NCBI GenBank assembly: GCA_013054445.1 | Contig: JAAMPI010000496.1 | Location: forward strand, 1-34,933 | Origin: Cudoniella acicularis | Lineage: Eukaryota > Ascomycota > Leotiomycetes > Helotiales > Helotiaceae | Reading direction: 5' to 3' | DNA: 34,933 nucleotides | Shown: one piece after another, positions 1 through 9,679 of the stretch | How the letters are laid out: every line of letters starts with the position of its first letter | Numbering within the stretch: position 1 is the first letter of the stretch | Notes under the pieces: generated by a model | The model's input: only the letters and a program-made list of their open reading frames with translations | Databases searched by the model: none | Told to the model about the DNA's origin: nothing | Program-made: the position numbers and the translations under genes

Positions 1-1577
1 CTCGAGACGCCATTGTACCTGGCCATCCGGAACGGCCATGAGGATGTCGCCAAAGAGCTCCTCAGCAGCGGCGACGCAAACCCGGTTGCGCAGACCGCGA
101 GCCGCAGCACCCCGCTGCATGTAGCGGCCCGGCACGGCAGCGACAAGTTCTTCCGCTTCATCCTGGGCCGGTGCCAACGCCGAAGCGCTTCGTCGGAAGA
201 CATGGATCTCAAGGACTCGGACGGCCTGACTCCGTTCCTCATAGCCGTCTCAAAGGGCAAGGAAGACTCGGTCAAGGCCTTGCTGGACGCCAACGACAAG
301 ATAGATTTACATCAGGGGAGCAAGGACGGAGAGACGCCGCTTTGGCTCGCCATTGACGCCGGGTCAGTGGAGGTCGTGAGGGTCTTGCTCGATAGCCCGA
401 GGATGGACATCAACTCGCCGCGCGAGGATGCTGAGCTCCTCATCCGCCATGCTATACGTCCCAGGGGCAATAGCAGCCCTGCTGCGTTGGTGAGCCTGCT
501 GCTGGATAAGAACCCCAAAATCAACTGCCGCAGCGATATCCTGTTCTCCGCCGCTGCAGAAATCGATCATGTCAGGCTGAACACTCTCCTGTTAGAGGGC
601 GGCGCTGACCAGACAAGGACCGATATTCACGGCTGGACGCTCACTCAAGTTGTAGCTGCCTCACATCCCCCATTTCCGGCCACGCCGACCCCCGCGACCA
701 CATTAAAACTGCCGTTTGAGCCTCCTACGGCGTGGAACCCAGAGGATAAGTCGAACGGGCTAGAAATTGGTGCCCGGGGGGGAGACAAACAGTTAGTCGT
801 TCGTTGTGTGGCTGACGGTACAGGTGAGAAACTTGCATTTTTCTTGTGTCTTTTGACAGTGCCTGGCTTTCTAACCGATTTTCCATCTAGACTCTTCATG
901 GCGGGGCAAAATTTTATCCTTGTTTGGTTCACGCGCCAGAAGAAGACCGGGAGCCGTTCGTGCGGACCACCCCATTCCTCCCGTGGGCCACTTTCTGTTC
1001 GAGATACTGGTTATCGACAATGGCGGAGATGGGTAATGCAAGACTGTTTTGCTATTTGTTTGATCTCATAACTAGGTTACTGACTTTTCTCCTCCCGCAG
1101 TCAGATCAGTATCGGCTTCGGTCACAAAATGGCTCCGCTCGGCGGCATGCCTGGACTGGATGCTTCCTCGTGGGGTTACAGCGGCGTTGGCGCCCTGTTG
1201 AATATGTTGGACGACAAAGAAATTTCCCAGCAGGCTACATCTTTCACAAAAGATGATAAGATTGGGTGCTTTGTCAATCCGGCCGCTGGGACGGCTTTCT
1301 TCACAAAAAATGGCAAAAAATTAGGTAAGTGCCCAAAAAGAGGGTTACTTGGCCTACCTAACCCTGCTAAATGCTAATACCGGGCGCTGGTCTCTCAGAC
1401 GTCGGTTTCAAGGGTATAACAGGGAGGCTCTACCCGATGATAGGCATGAGAGGCCGAGGCGCCGAAGTTTTGGCAAAATTTACTTGGATCTCGCCACAAA
1501 CTGAGTTGGCCGGTAAAACTTTTATAGAAAATGAGGTCGAGAGGGTAGCCTTTAGTGCTCTCTATTCCCAAAGATAA
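1..1577 (+). CDS. Ankyrin-repeat / SPRY-domain protein, 5' partial
   Basis: The frame is open from base 1, so the N-terminus lies outside the window. Spliced exons are 1-823, 891-1032, 1101-1324 and 1399-1577 (introns of 67, 68 and 74 bp, all GT-AG with matching phases), giving 455 visible residues. The first ~220 residues carry ankyrin repeats (motifs such as TPLHVAARHG, TPLWLAIDAG, GADQTRTDIHGWT). After a linker, a SPRY domain spans the last three exons: IDNGGDG then ISIGFG, SSWGYSG, DKIGCFVN, FFTKNGKKL, and a final GRLYPMIGMR. Ankyrin-SPRY combinations occur alone or as the C-terminal half of fungal NACHT-ANK-SPRY STAND proteins; which applies cannot be seen. Both domains mediate protein binding, so a ligand-sensing role is inferred. 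The splice model is well supported because all three junctions restore one continuous SPRY fold. Confidence 0.85.
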
Positions 1578-2507
1578 TATTATAAAGGATGTTAGAGCAT
1601 AAAGCATATAACATATAATAAACTTGCTTAGCTAGCGTAGTGGCCGTCTATAAAGCCTCCATACCTATTTCTTTAAAAATAATTTAATTACCAACACCTC
1701 TAACAGTGCCGATATCAAAAAGACACTTATTTATTTCACGGATTATAATAAACTAGACGACACGGCGACTACCTTCGAAGCCTCCTACGCCCAGGCCTAC
1801 AAGACAAAACAGAGCAACCAACCTAAATTCTCTTACCGGAAATCAGCAAGTCAGATAAAGAAAAAGTAAAAAAGAAATGATTTCAGCTCTGGAATAGCGT
1901 ATATCCTCTGCGTAACATCCTGGGGTTTCGATTTTGGTTCTTCAAACGATAATATCAAAGAGAGGTATTTCAGATAGGAATTCCATTGCAGATTATGCAC
2001 TTGATGCATGGGTTTGTGACGAGTGGCGCGAGATTTAGGTTTGGAGGCGAGGCGTACGGTTGTTTTAGGTGGGAGTTGGGAAGTTCTTAATGGGGAAGTG
2101 GGGAACTAAGGGCATAAGGGGCAGAGGAAGGAATAGAATAGATAGGTATGGTTAGGAAGAGAATACTCGTGTTTAGAGGTGGCTGACGACGGAATGTCTG
2201 AGGTGTTGTGTTCATGGGTTTTTGGATAGTGAGCGGAAGTACACAAAGCCAGTGAAAGGGATTGCTGTAGTAGGTGTGATGAGTAGGGTGTTTAGTGCTA
2301 GTTTGAGGTAGGTTTATGATCAGATGTAGTAGCTTTTCCTTTGAGGCTGCTTGCAAATCAACGAATGGAGGTCTATGTCCTTGACGTAAAATAGAATTAT
2401 AACACCCATTCCTCGCTACTCTCTACATTTCAACCCTTACCACATCTAATCCCTTCCTCCTCACCAACCAAGCCAACCCTTTAACAGTCCTCAGCCGCAA
2501 CCACAGC
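1578..2507. other. Intergenic, convergent 3' ends; possible short coding relic
   Basis: This separates the 3' ends of the ankyrin-SPRY gene and the alpha/beta hydrolase. Most of it is AT-rich and featureless. About 70 codons are open on the plus strand around 1652-1869 without a start, and the stretch from about 1753 to 1830 has markedly GC-rich third positions (reading DDTATTFEASYAQAYK), unlike its surroundings. It may be a leftover exon, but I recognise no family. Confidence 0.3.
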
Positions 2508-3884
2508 TCATACACCCTCCCTGAATGTTCCATCCCCAACCCCAAGCAGCCATCCCAGCCCCCCCTCAAACCTCTCCCAATAAGCCTTCGAAAACTCCGC
2601 CTTCGGAAAAACATTAAAAAACCCATGCGGCAAGCCATTCCACACATCAACCCTCGTCTGAATCCCATTCTCCTCTCTCAAAATCTGCTCGTATAAGAGC
2701 CCTACATCGCGGACGGGGTCGCCACCGGCGATGGAGAAGTATGTTGGTGAGAGGTTTGCGTGGCCTGTGGGCCAGAGGAGGGGACTGCGCATTGGGGAGT
2801 TGGGGGATGCTTGGACGGTGTCTAGTGTTAATTTGTTAGAGGTTTGTGCTTTTGTGAGGGGAGAGGGCGATTTGAAGGGTGCAGGAAGGAAGGGAAGGGA
2901 AGAGAAGAGAAAAGAAAGAAGATACCGTGGAGGAAATCACTAGTTGCCCTGTTAAAGATTGGACCATCCTTGTTCTGCTCCCAGCTCACTACCTTTTCCC
3001 GATAGCGTTCCGGTATTTCTAATACGACGCACATAGAAGGGACAGATAGGAGGAGACCTGTTACTTTTGGAGTGTGCCCTTCGTCGCGGAGTAGGTGCGA
3101 AATGGCGGTCATGGCTGTGGCGCCAGAGGAGGTGCCTCCTAGTATGAATCCATGCGTTGGATCTGCGCCTAGAGATTTTGCGTTTTGGGAAATCTTTTGG
3201 CACGCATATTAAATTAGTTTGTATGTAGGGGAATTGGAGGGGTAAGGCGTCGCTGACCCATTTCACGGCGTCGTGCGCGTCTTCGATAGGGCCGGGGAAT
3301 TTATGCTCTGGAGAGTGTCTGGGTTCATTAGCATATTACCTTACATCTTGTACTTCAAGGTTTGCGAAATAAGGGAAAATTTGAAGAGAAGTGTCCACGA
3401 ACCGGTGCTCAATACCCACTCCCACACCGCCATACTTCCGCACCCACCTCCTCAACCCCTCAGCTTCAGCTTCAATACGCCCCATAACGAACCCGCCTCC
3501 ATAGAGCATCACAAACAAAGGTCTTCTTCCGCCGTCCTGCTTTCCTTCATCTTCTGCGCTGGACTTTTGATCTGGCGCGAGATTGGAGGTAGGTGAAAAC
3601 ACCCTGGCGCGATTTACATGCCCGTCGCGCATGCTGATGCTGATATCATGTTCGGCGACATCGAGCCAGGGAGTTGACGCAGGTCGGGCTGCTGTAAGGG
3701 AGCGGAGAGTGGTGAGGGTTGTTGAGGTGATTTGGAAGTTGCGGGATTCGGGGGGGATGGCTTCGATGAGCTGTGGGGATTGGGCGCGGTTAGATGTTGT
3801 GCGTACTAGGATGTGGTTTGGGTTGTTTAGGTTGAGAAATGTTTTGTGAGGGGAGGATGGGAGGAGATGGAGATAGGGGCGAGC
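2508..3884 (-). CDS. Alpha/beta hydrolase fold-3 (HSL/lipase-esterase-like), start codon unclear
   Basis: Exons read on the minus strand: about 3884-3399, about 3305-3258, 3193-2926 and 2821-2508. The introns at 3257-3194 (64 bp, branch-like ACTAAT) and 2925-2822 are well supported; the one between 3398 and 3306 is tentative. The product has the fold-3 hydrolase layout: an oxyanion-hole motif YGGGF (usually HGGGF), nucleophile elbow GTSSG, then SWEQNKDGPIFNR, LLWPTGH, the acid in DPVRD and the His in LPHGF. It is a cytosolic esterase-type enzyme of unknown substrate. Oddly, no ATG lies between an in-frame TAG (3887-3885) and the Met at 3632, although homologous-looking sequence (NPNHILVRTTSNR) starts well before that Met. 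Either a short upstream exon supplies the start or the start codon has been lost. Confidence 0.75.
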
Positions 3885-4710
3885 CTAGGAAGGGATTTTC
3901 TGCTCGTTTTTGAAGGGAAATTTGTGAAGAAGGAATTTGTGTAAATTTTTTCTCTTATAAGAGTCGTAATAAGCAGGCGGGAATGAGAGTGGGGAAAGTG
4001 ATTAGATTTGATAATATAACAGATAAAGTAAGAAGCAAGCAAAAGTTGCACGATTCGACGTGTTATTTGAATGATTAAATACTGAAATCAAGGACGATTC
4101 AAGAAAGGGGTATAAATACAGCTTCAAACTCCATATTCGGTGCAGAATGAGATGCCCAATATGAGCTGAGGTGCGATGCCATCTTTCCTAAAATCCTTGT
4201 TGTTTTTTGAAAAAAGAATTTAAATTGAAAAGCTGGAGGACATTAGGAGTAGGCAAAACGGAACTTAAGTAGATGGAAGTGGGGTGGTACAAGCTGAAGC
4301 TGAAGCTTATTTTTGGCCCGGTCCTTCGCTTTCGTATCGCGGCCTTTGTGGCGTATGTGCAAAGGTAATGCGGGGTAACATTCAACCGCTTCCGGGATTC
4401 AGGCGACCTAGGTATTTTTTCGAGGGCTTTTTGTTACGATAAAGGCGCTAAGGTTATAAAATGATTATAAATATACACAATCTATATGACCATGTCAGAT
4501 ATTTTACCGTGTTGGGCGATATTTGATCTGCACGTGCACTCTTAAAGAGTTCTAAATGGTTATACTAGAGTCACAGGGTTCTACAGTTACAATATTAGAA
4601 AGCAAAACATTAAGTATATAGTCATTGCTACAGTCCAACACCCTTTCTCTAACACACAACACAGTCAGGCGGGTCCCCCCTATTCGTTCTCCAACAGCTG
4701 AATAGAAATC
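3885..4710. other. Intergenic region upstream of the hydrolase and downstream of the NACHT gene
   Basis: AT-rich DNA holding the promoter of the hydrolase (a TATAAGAG on the minus strand near 3960-3950) and the 3' flank of the NACHT gene. Short open frames here have no family signature, and I see no repeat or RNA gene. Confidence 0.4.
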
Positions 4711-7700
4711 TCAATCCTTTGTATCGTGGTCAAGTTCCCATTTCGTCTTACAGTACGAAAACAGAAACTTGTCTTCTTCATAAGTAATTCCCCGCTCAAT
4801 ATCAAGATCCAGCTGAGAGTTCCCCTTTAACTCTGCCAGTTCCTTTTCTCCAGGACATCCTTGTCGAGCAGAGTTCCTATCAATTAACTCTTGAAGTACC
4901 TTGTATCGTTTTGGAAACCAGTACTCGACGAGGTCCCGCAAAGAGAGTGACCATCCTTTCGACTCCGCGAAGGAGACAATATGGTCCGATTTAGGGACAT
5001 AAACTTCGTCAAATAAACGTTCCCCTCCTTTATCTGATTTTGGAAATACCTCAATAAGAGCCTCACCTTTGTGGCTTACATTTCTAGGTCCAAATACAAG
5101 ATAGAAGTCTGGGTTGGTGCCGTAGAGAAGGAACACCCGAAAAGTAGGCTCAATTTGGAGAGGAGATTCCCAATGCATAGAGTTAGTCCCTGATATGAGA
5201 ACCCAAAGAGTATATTGCAAACAAGTGTATCTTTGGAAACCGTGTCGAGAGTTTGCAGAGATACCGTATTCGAAAAGGTATCCAAGTATCTTCACTAAAT
5301 TTCTCGAATTCGGCTTTTGCAAGTTCTGCAAAGCGAACATTATGACCTTGTCATATTCGCCCCTGGAAAGTGATTGTATGCTAACAATAGATATAGTTGA
5401 GAGGTATTCGTACATCCCAAATGTGACCGCGAGGATAGGAATATAGGCCGAAGGATGACACTTAATGTAATCTATTGGTACTTCCCATAATGGAATAGAC
5501 ATATATGCGGAAGCATATCCAGTAGGACCCGTAGGGACATTCGCAATAGCTGTATCAGCAACTTGATTCAGAAAGTTATAGAGGCGTGACGAATTACGGA
5601 TCTCATAGGAGTATAGCCTAACGCGATCGGAAATGTCGTAAAAGAAGGTAGAGTTTTTATTCATCGAATATTCGCTCCAATCGAGATTGATAGATTTTAG
5701 TTCCGCAACAAGACTTTGACAGTAAAAGTCAGGAATATCGAAGCCAACTAGACAAGGTGCCATTCTTTCTTGTGTAGTTTTCTTTTGAAGGAATTCCGCC
5801 AGGGATCGATGGGTGAGTTTAACGAACTCTTCTCGGAAAGCCACTTTTTTATATAATGTATATGGCTGAGAAACGACCTCTAGGATTCCTCTACACTGTG
5901 CATAGACTCGTTTCCGTGCTCTTCGAAATCTTTGTTGCATCTCTTCTTCGGTGTGTTTGTGAACGTGTGGTCCGATGGCAAAGTCTCGATCGTCTTGATA
6001 TTCTTCCAAAAAAGAATATTGGGTCAACGGCAATGACATCGCATAATTCTGGGTGACGTTTTCAACAATTGCTAGTAATCTAATACCGCTTTCACGGTAG
6101 ATTCGGTGCTTTGTAATTGAGTCGAATATGAATTCGAATAGGTCATCTATCTCCGGGGGAAGCGTATCAATCTGCTTCTGTAGATCTTCAATTCGGTCTT
6201 CGGTGAGTAGCCCTTCCTCAAGGGCCCCAACAGCAAGGCGTGCCCATAAAAATACTCCTTCTGACTTTCCAATGATCAATTGTTGTAGCTTTGGTAATCC
6301 CTTCTGGCCCTCATTGATGGACTGGAAGTTTTCATTTGCTTCAAGGGTTTCCTTGACAAAAGTTGCGATGTCGTCATGTGTCAGATCATGAAGTCGCATC
6401 TTTGGGCAGTCCTTGAATCTTTCTTGAAATACAAGTTCTTCTCTGCTCGATACGCATACCTTTATGCTGCTGGGTCTGGCGGATACCCATCGGAAGAGCC
6501 CGCGAATCATGTCGACGACGTCATTGTGCTTTCCTTCAAATTCGTCTAGGCCGTCGATGAAGAAGACAAAGCTGTGACTGCCAAAGATTACATCCCGCTC
6601 AAGAATTGCCTTGAAAGCTTGCAGTATTTCAGATTCATCGAACTGAATGCTCTGCTGGTATTTGGCGCTCTCCCATTGCTTCGGGAAAATCGATCGAATC
6701 AACTCGGGAGCTTGGCCGAGAATGGAATGCAGAAGGCCTCGAAGAAGACCTTTTAAAGACTTTTGGAATTCCGTTCCCTGTCTCCAGAAAAAAAAACTTG
6801 GCAATGACGAGATGTTTTTGGCCTGACCAGACCTCAAGAAGCTTTTCCGTTCGTGGATGTTGGCAGAGATACTTCACCAGCGTTGACTTTCCCGCGCCAG
6901 GCTTCCCAGAAATGTGGAAAATGCGACTGCCATTTTCTAGCCAATCGACAAATTTGTCTCGAGCTTCGAGTCGTGATCGACGATATTTCTTATATTCTTT
7001 ATCTTTATAACTTAAGAAGTCATTGTTAGCGTTGACCACATCAACACCTTCAGCATTTTCGGAACCGATTTCAGAGTCAATAGCATGAGCAGAATCAGCA
7101 TCGTCCGAATCACTTAGAGTTTCTGCGACATCAAGAGATATAATACTATCGGTTTCGCTCCTATTGCCAACCGAATCATCATCCGACTTCCCGAGAATCC
7201 AACTGAAGGTTCTCAGGTGAGCTTCCTTAATATCATGAAATCTGTTATTCATCTTCTCAAACCGGAGACCATCCAGAATGAGATTTTGATAGACCTTTGA
7301 AAGCGCTTCGTCAGAGGGATTCAGAAGAGATCGAATTTGATCCAATTCTCCAGAGCTAAGATGTTTAGCGTCGAGGGAGGAGCGAAGTATTTTTACGTTA
7401 TGCTGGAGTGAAACCAATTCCTTTTCGTGAAGCTTTCCGGAGTCTAGGACTTGATTCAGCCGCTGGATGGTTTCTGATCTGGACAGGTGTCAGTTAATTC
7501 AGTTTCATGTATGAAGTAGCAGTTTATGGATCTAACCTGGATAGTTTCGTCAGGTGAAGATGCAACTGCCTGCGACAATTTTCAAGCTTCGTTTCCAGTT
7601 CATCTTTCTCCTTCTTCTTCCTCATATTTCGGAAAACAGCTCCCAAAGCCGCCTTCTTAGAGCCTTCTTTCCTCGCCTTCAGATTCTGGAGCAATTCCTG

Positions 7701-7964
7701 GAGTTTCAGTGACAATCGCGAGCACTCGACCGCGAGCGAGTTTAGACTGAGTTCATCCGGTGTCATCTGAGTTGTTGGCTTCTCTCGTTCAAGATTAAGT
7801 ACCAATTCTGCGAATTTATCTGTGAGAAACTTGAGGTCTGTGTTTCCGGACGCAGCCCCGCTGGTGGAATTGTAAATCTCTTTTGCGGTCGAAACAATTT
7901 CGAAGCCGAAGTCGATGAATGCAATTATGTTGCCGGCAAGGCCTATCGCCGTGAACGGGTCCAT
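4711..7964 (-). CDS. NACHT-domain STAND (NLR-like) protein, interrupted by a 1-base homopolymer frameshift
   Basis: Exon 1 is 7964-7537 and exon 2 is 7478-4711, with a 58 bp intron joining KLS to RSETIQ. The Met at 7964 (MDPFTAIGLAGN...) is chosen because fungal STAND N-terminal helical domains begin exactly so; the open frame upstream of it looks unrelated. The N-terminal helical domain fills residues 1-140, followed by an acidic Ser/Asp-rich linker. The NACHT ATPase has Walker A GKPGAGKST (about 334-342), Walker B FFIDGLDEF (about 450-456) and the SSRE sensor. A DUF7791-like region follows, with THRSLAEFL near 697-706. I recognise no WD40, ankyrin or TPR repeats in the C-terminus. A run of nine A (6788-6796) breaks the frame right after VIAKFFF; eight would restore WRQG and a protein of about 1064 residues. 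The role inferred is a signal-transducing NLR in non-self recognition or regulated cell death. Confidence 0.85.
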
Positions 7965-8852
7965 CGCGAGATTTCGCAGGGGAGACGCTCCTGTGTCAAT
8001 GCCAATTATTTTATTACAAGGCTGGGCGGGTTTCTCGAAAGCGAAGATGCTAGCTCGTGTAACTCGAAGGCGTTCGTAGCGATGTGTTGAAATCACGCCC
8101 CGAATAAAGGGTTGGCCTCGTCAAGTTAGGGCTTAGCGGTACACCAGGTGTTGTATTCACGACGGCGGAGAAGCAAAATTAAAGATCTGAAGCACCATGA
8201 TGTTGGAATAATGGATGCAACAATGATGTGCTGTCAATGGGAGGTTTCACGGGCGCAGCCTGTGTTACCTGTGGTGCCTAAAAATAAAAAGCAAGGCAGC
8301 CAATAGTATATGGGACAAAGCATTCAAGGCTTTTTCGGCCGCAGCCTCAACCAAAATTGCCATATTCTTACGATTTGAGCTACGGCGATATATTCTGATC
8401 GTAAAACTCTATAAAAATCGAAAGTTTAAAGCTGAGATATGGTTATGACATATTTTGCCTCTTACTATTATTAGAAAGCGCATAGAATATTAAATCACAT
8501 ATAACATTAGGCGAGGTGCGAACTTTCGTTATAGAGAACAGTCAAGTCCTTATGGCATTGCGTTGATTTTAAAGATGTGGAGAAATATATCGTGATATCG
8601 AAAGAAAAATTCAAACGGGGTGACTCGCTTCGCTTCAGGGGGTTGCTCGCTAATTTCAGGGGTAGTTCCCCTATAAACATTACGAGTTAAGCCGACACTC
8701 TCTTACTTTTCTTTCCCCAAAGAGTCCAACCGCTTTAATACGTCAGCAAAGATTCCTGGGCCTTTCATCGCCTGCCTAGGCCCTGGGTGCTCACTGATTT
8801 AATTGACGAGTCTTGAGCGTAACACTGCAGGTAATTCTTAGGGCTGTGTCGC
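7965..8852. other. Upstream region of the NACHT gene
   Basis: About 890 bp without a supported gene. It holds the presumed promoter of the NACHT gene and, at 8645-8662, an 18-mer that recurs with one C/T difference at 22706-22723, suggesting traces of a dispersed repeat. Sequence after about 8380 is strongly AT-rich. Confidence 0.35.
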
Positions 8853-9150
8853 CTAACGAGCCTGGTTAGCTAACGAGCCTAGTCAAATAAGCCTGGGTTT
8901 TTAGGGCATTTTACTAGTGAAACCAAATCGAAAAATCGTAAACTTTTAAAAGTTAGTGAATAGAAAGTATCATTACTCTTTATAACTTAAGATTACTAGA
9001 TTTCATGTTATAATTATTCCTAGTTATTTTATAACTTTCAGGTGATCACGATAACTTTGATTTGTAGAAGCCTAAAGGCGGGGTCGCGAAGCNTGAAAAT
9101 CGCTTAAATNTGCCCTGCAAAACACAGACTTCTGGTCCCAGGCTCGTTAG
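8853..9150. mobile_element. Short MITE-like element with 13-bp terminal inverted repeats
   Basis: The 298-bp interval begins with CTAACGAGCCTGG and ends with its exact reverse complement CCAGGCTCGTTAG (9138-9150). A second, slightly diverged copy of the left end (CTAACGAGCCTAG) lies at 8870-8882. The interior is AT-rich and non-coding and contains two of the window's four N bases. Both ends contain TA just inside, compatible with a TA target site as used by Tc1/mariner-type elements, but the duplication cannot be proven. It sits directly beside the 5S rRNA gene. The class is inferred only from size and ends. Confidence 0.4.
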
Positions 9151-9172
9151 TAGTAATATCAAAAGAAAATCG

Positions 9173-9180
9173 CCAAAAAA
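9173..9180 (-). terminator. RNA polymerase III poly-T terminator of the 5S gene
   Basis: On the minus strand the base after the 5S 3' end begins an uninterrupted T run (forward-strand A run ending at 9180), the expected Pol III stop. Confidence 0.7.
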
Positions 9181-9299
9181 ACATACAACAGCAGGTATTC
9201 GCTGGTGGTCACCCACCCAACTACTAATCTGCCGATCTGAGGCTTGTGTATGGCAGAGCGGACGGGATGCCCATTTCTCCTCAGTCTATGGTCGTATGT
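9181..9299 (-). rRNA. 5S ribosomal RNA
   Basis: The reverse complement starts ACATACGACCATAG and ends TGTTGTATGT, whose ends pair to form helix I. It contains hallmark filamentous-ascomycete 5S blocks: CATCCCGTCCGCTCTGCC, TTAGTAGTTGGGTGGGTGAC and CACCAGCGAAT. Length is 119 nt, the normal size. Directly downstream on the minus strand a run of seven T follows, a standard RNA polymerase III terminator. Dispersed single 5S genes outside the rDNA repeat are normal in Pezizomycotina. The gene looks intact. Confidence 0.93.
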
Positions 9300-9679
9300 A
9301 CTAGCAATTTGTTTATTGAAAACTATATATTACTCACAACTCCTAACCTTTGGTGTAATAATAATGAAGCACTGGTCTCAGTGTATAAGGGTTTCATCAG
9401 AAGCACATATAGTACAACTCGAATATTTTTGTGATAGAATTTCAATTTACTCTACAGTGATGCACCCCTGGTCCCTCCACAGGTCACGGAAGACGTTTAT
9501 ATGAGCGGCGAAGGTGCCTACCCAGCTATAATGTACCTACGCAGGGTAAGTAGTGAATCCAGTTTGCATGCAAAATTTTATACAAGAAAAGAATTAGAAG
9601 TGCAGCTAACGAAGCTTCTGGGCTGAGCGCATGTCCGCTACCTCGCGCGTTTGCTGTAGTTTGCGAAAGAAGTCGCTCT
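9300..9679. other. Intergenic between 5S gene and gp1-like gene
   Basis: About 380 bp with no gene signature. It contains the upstream flank of the 5S gene (which has internal promoter elements) and the 3' flank of the gp1-like gene. Confidence 0.4.

Noticed and set aside
924..1256. Alternative plus-strand frame inside the ankyrin-SPRY gene
   Set aside because: It reads across an intron; the spliced frame gives a continuous SPRY domain instead.
4188..4385. Minus-strand open frame with an ATG as first exon of the hydrolase
   Set aside because: No splice donor giving a convincing junction to the hydrolase frame was found; not included.
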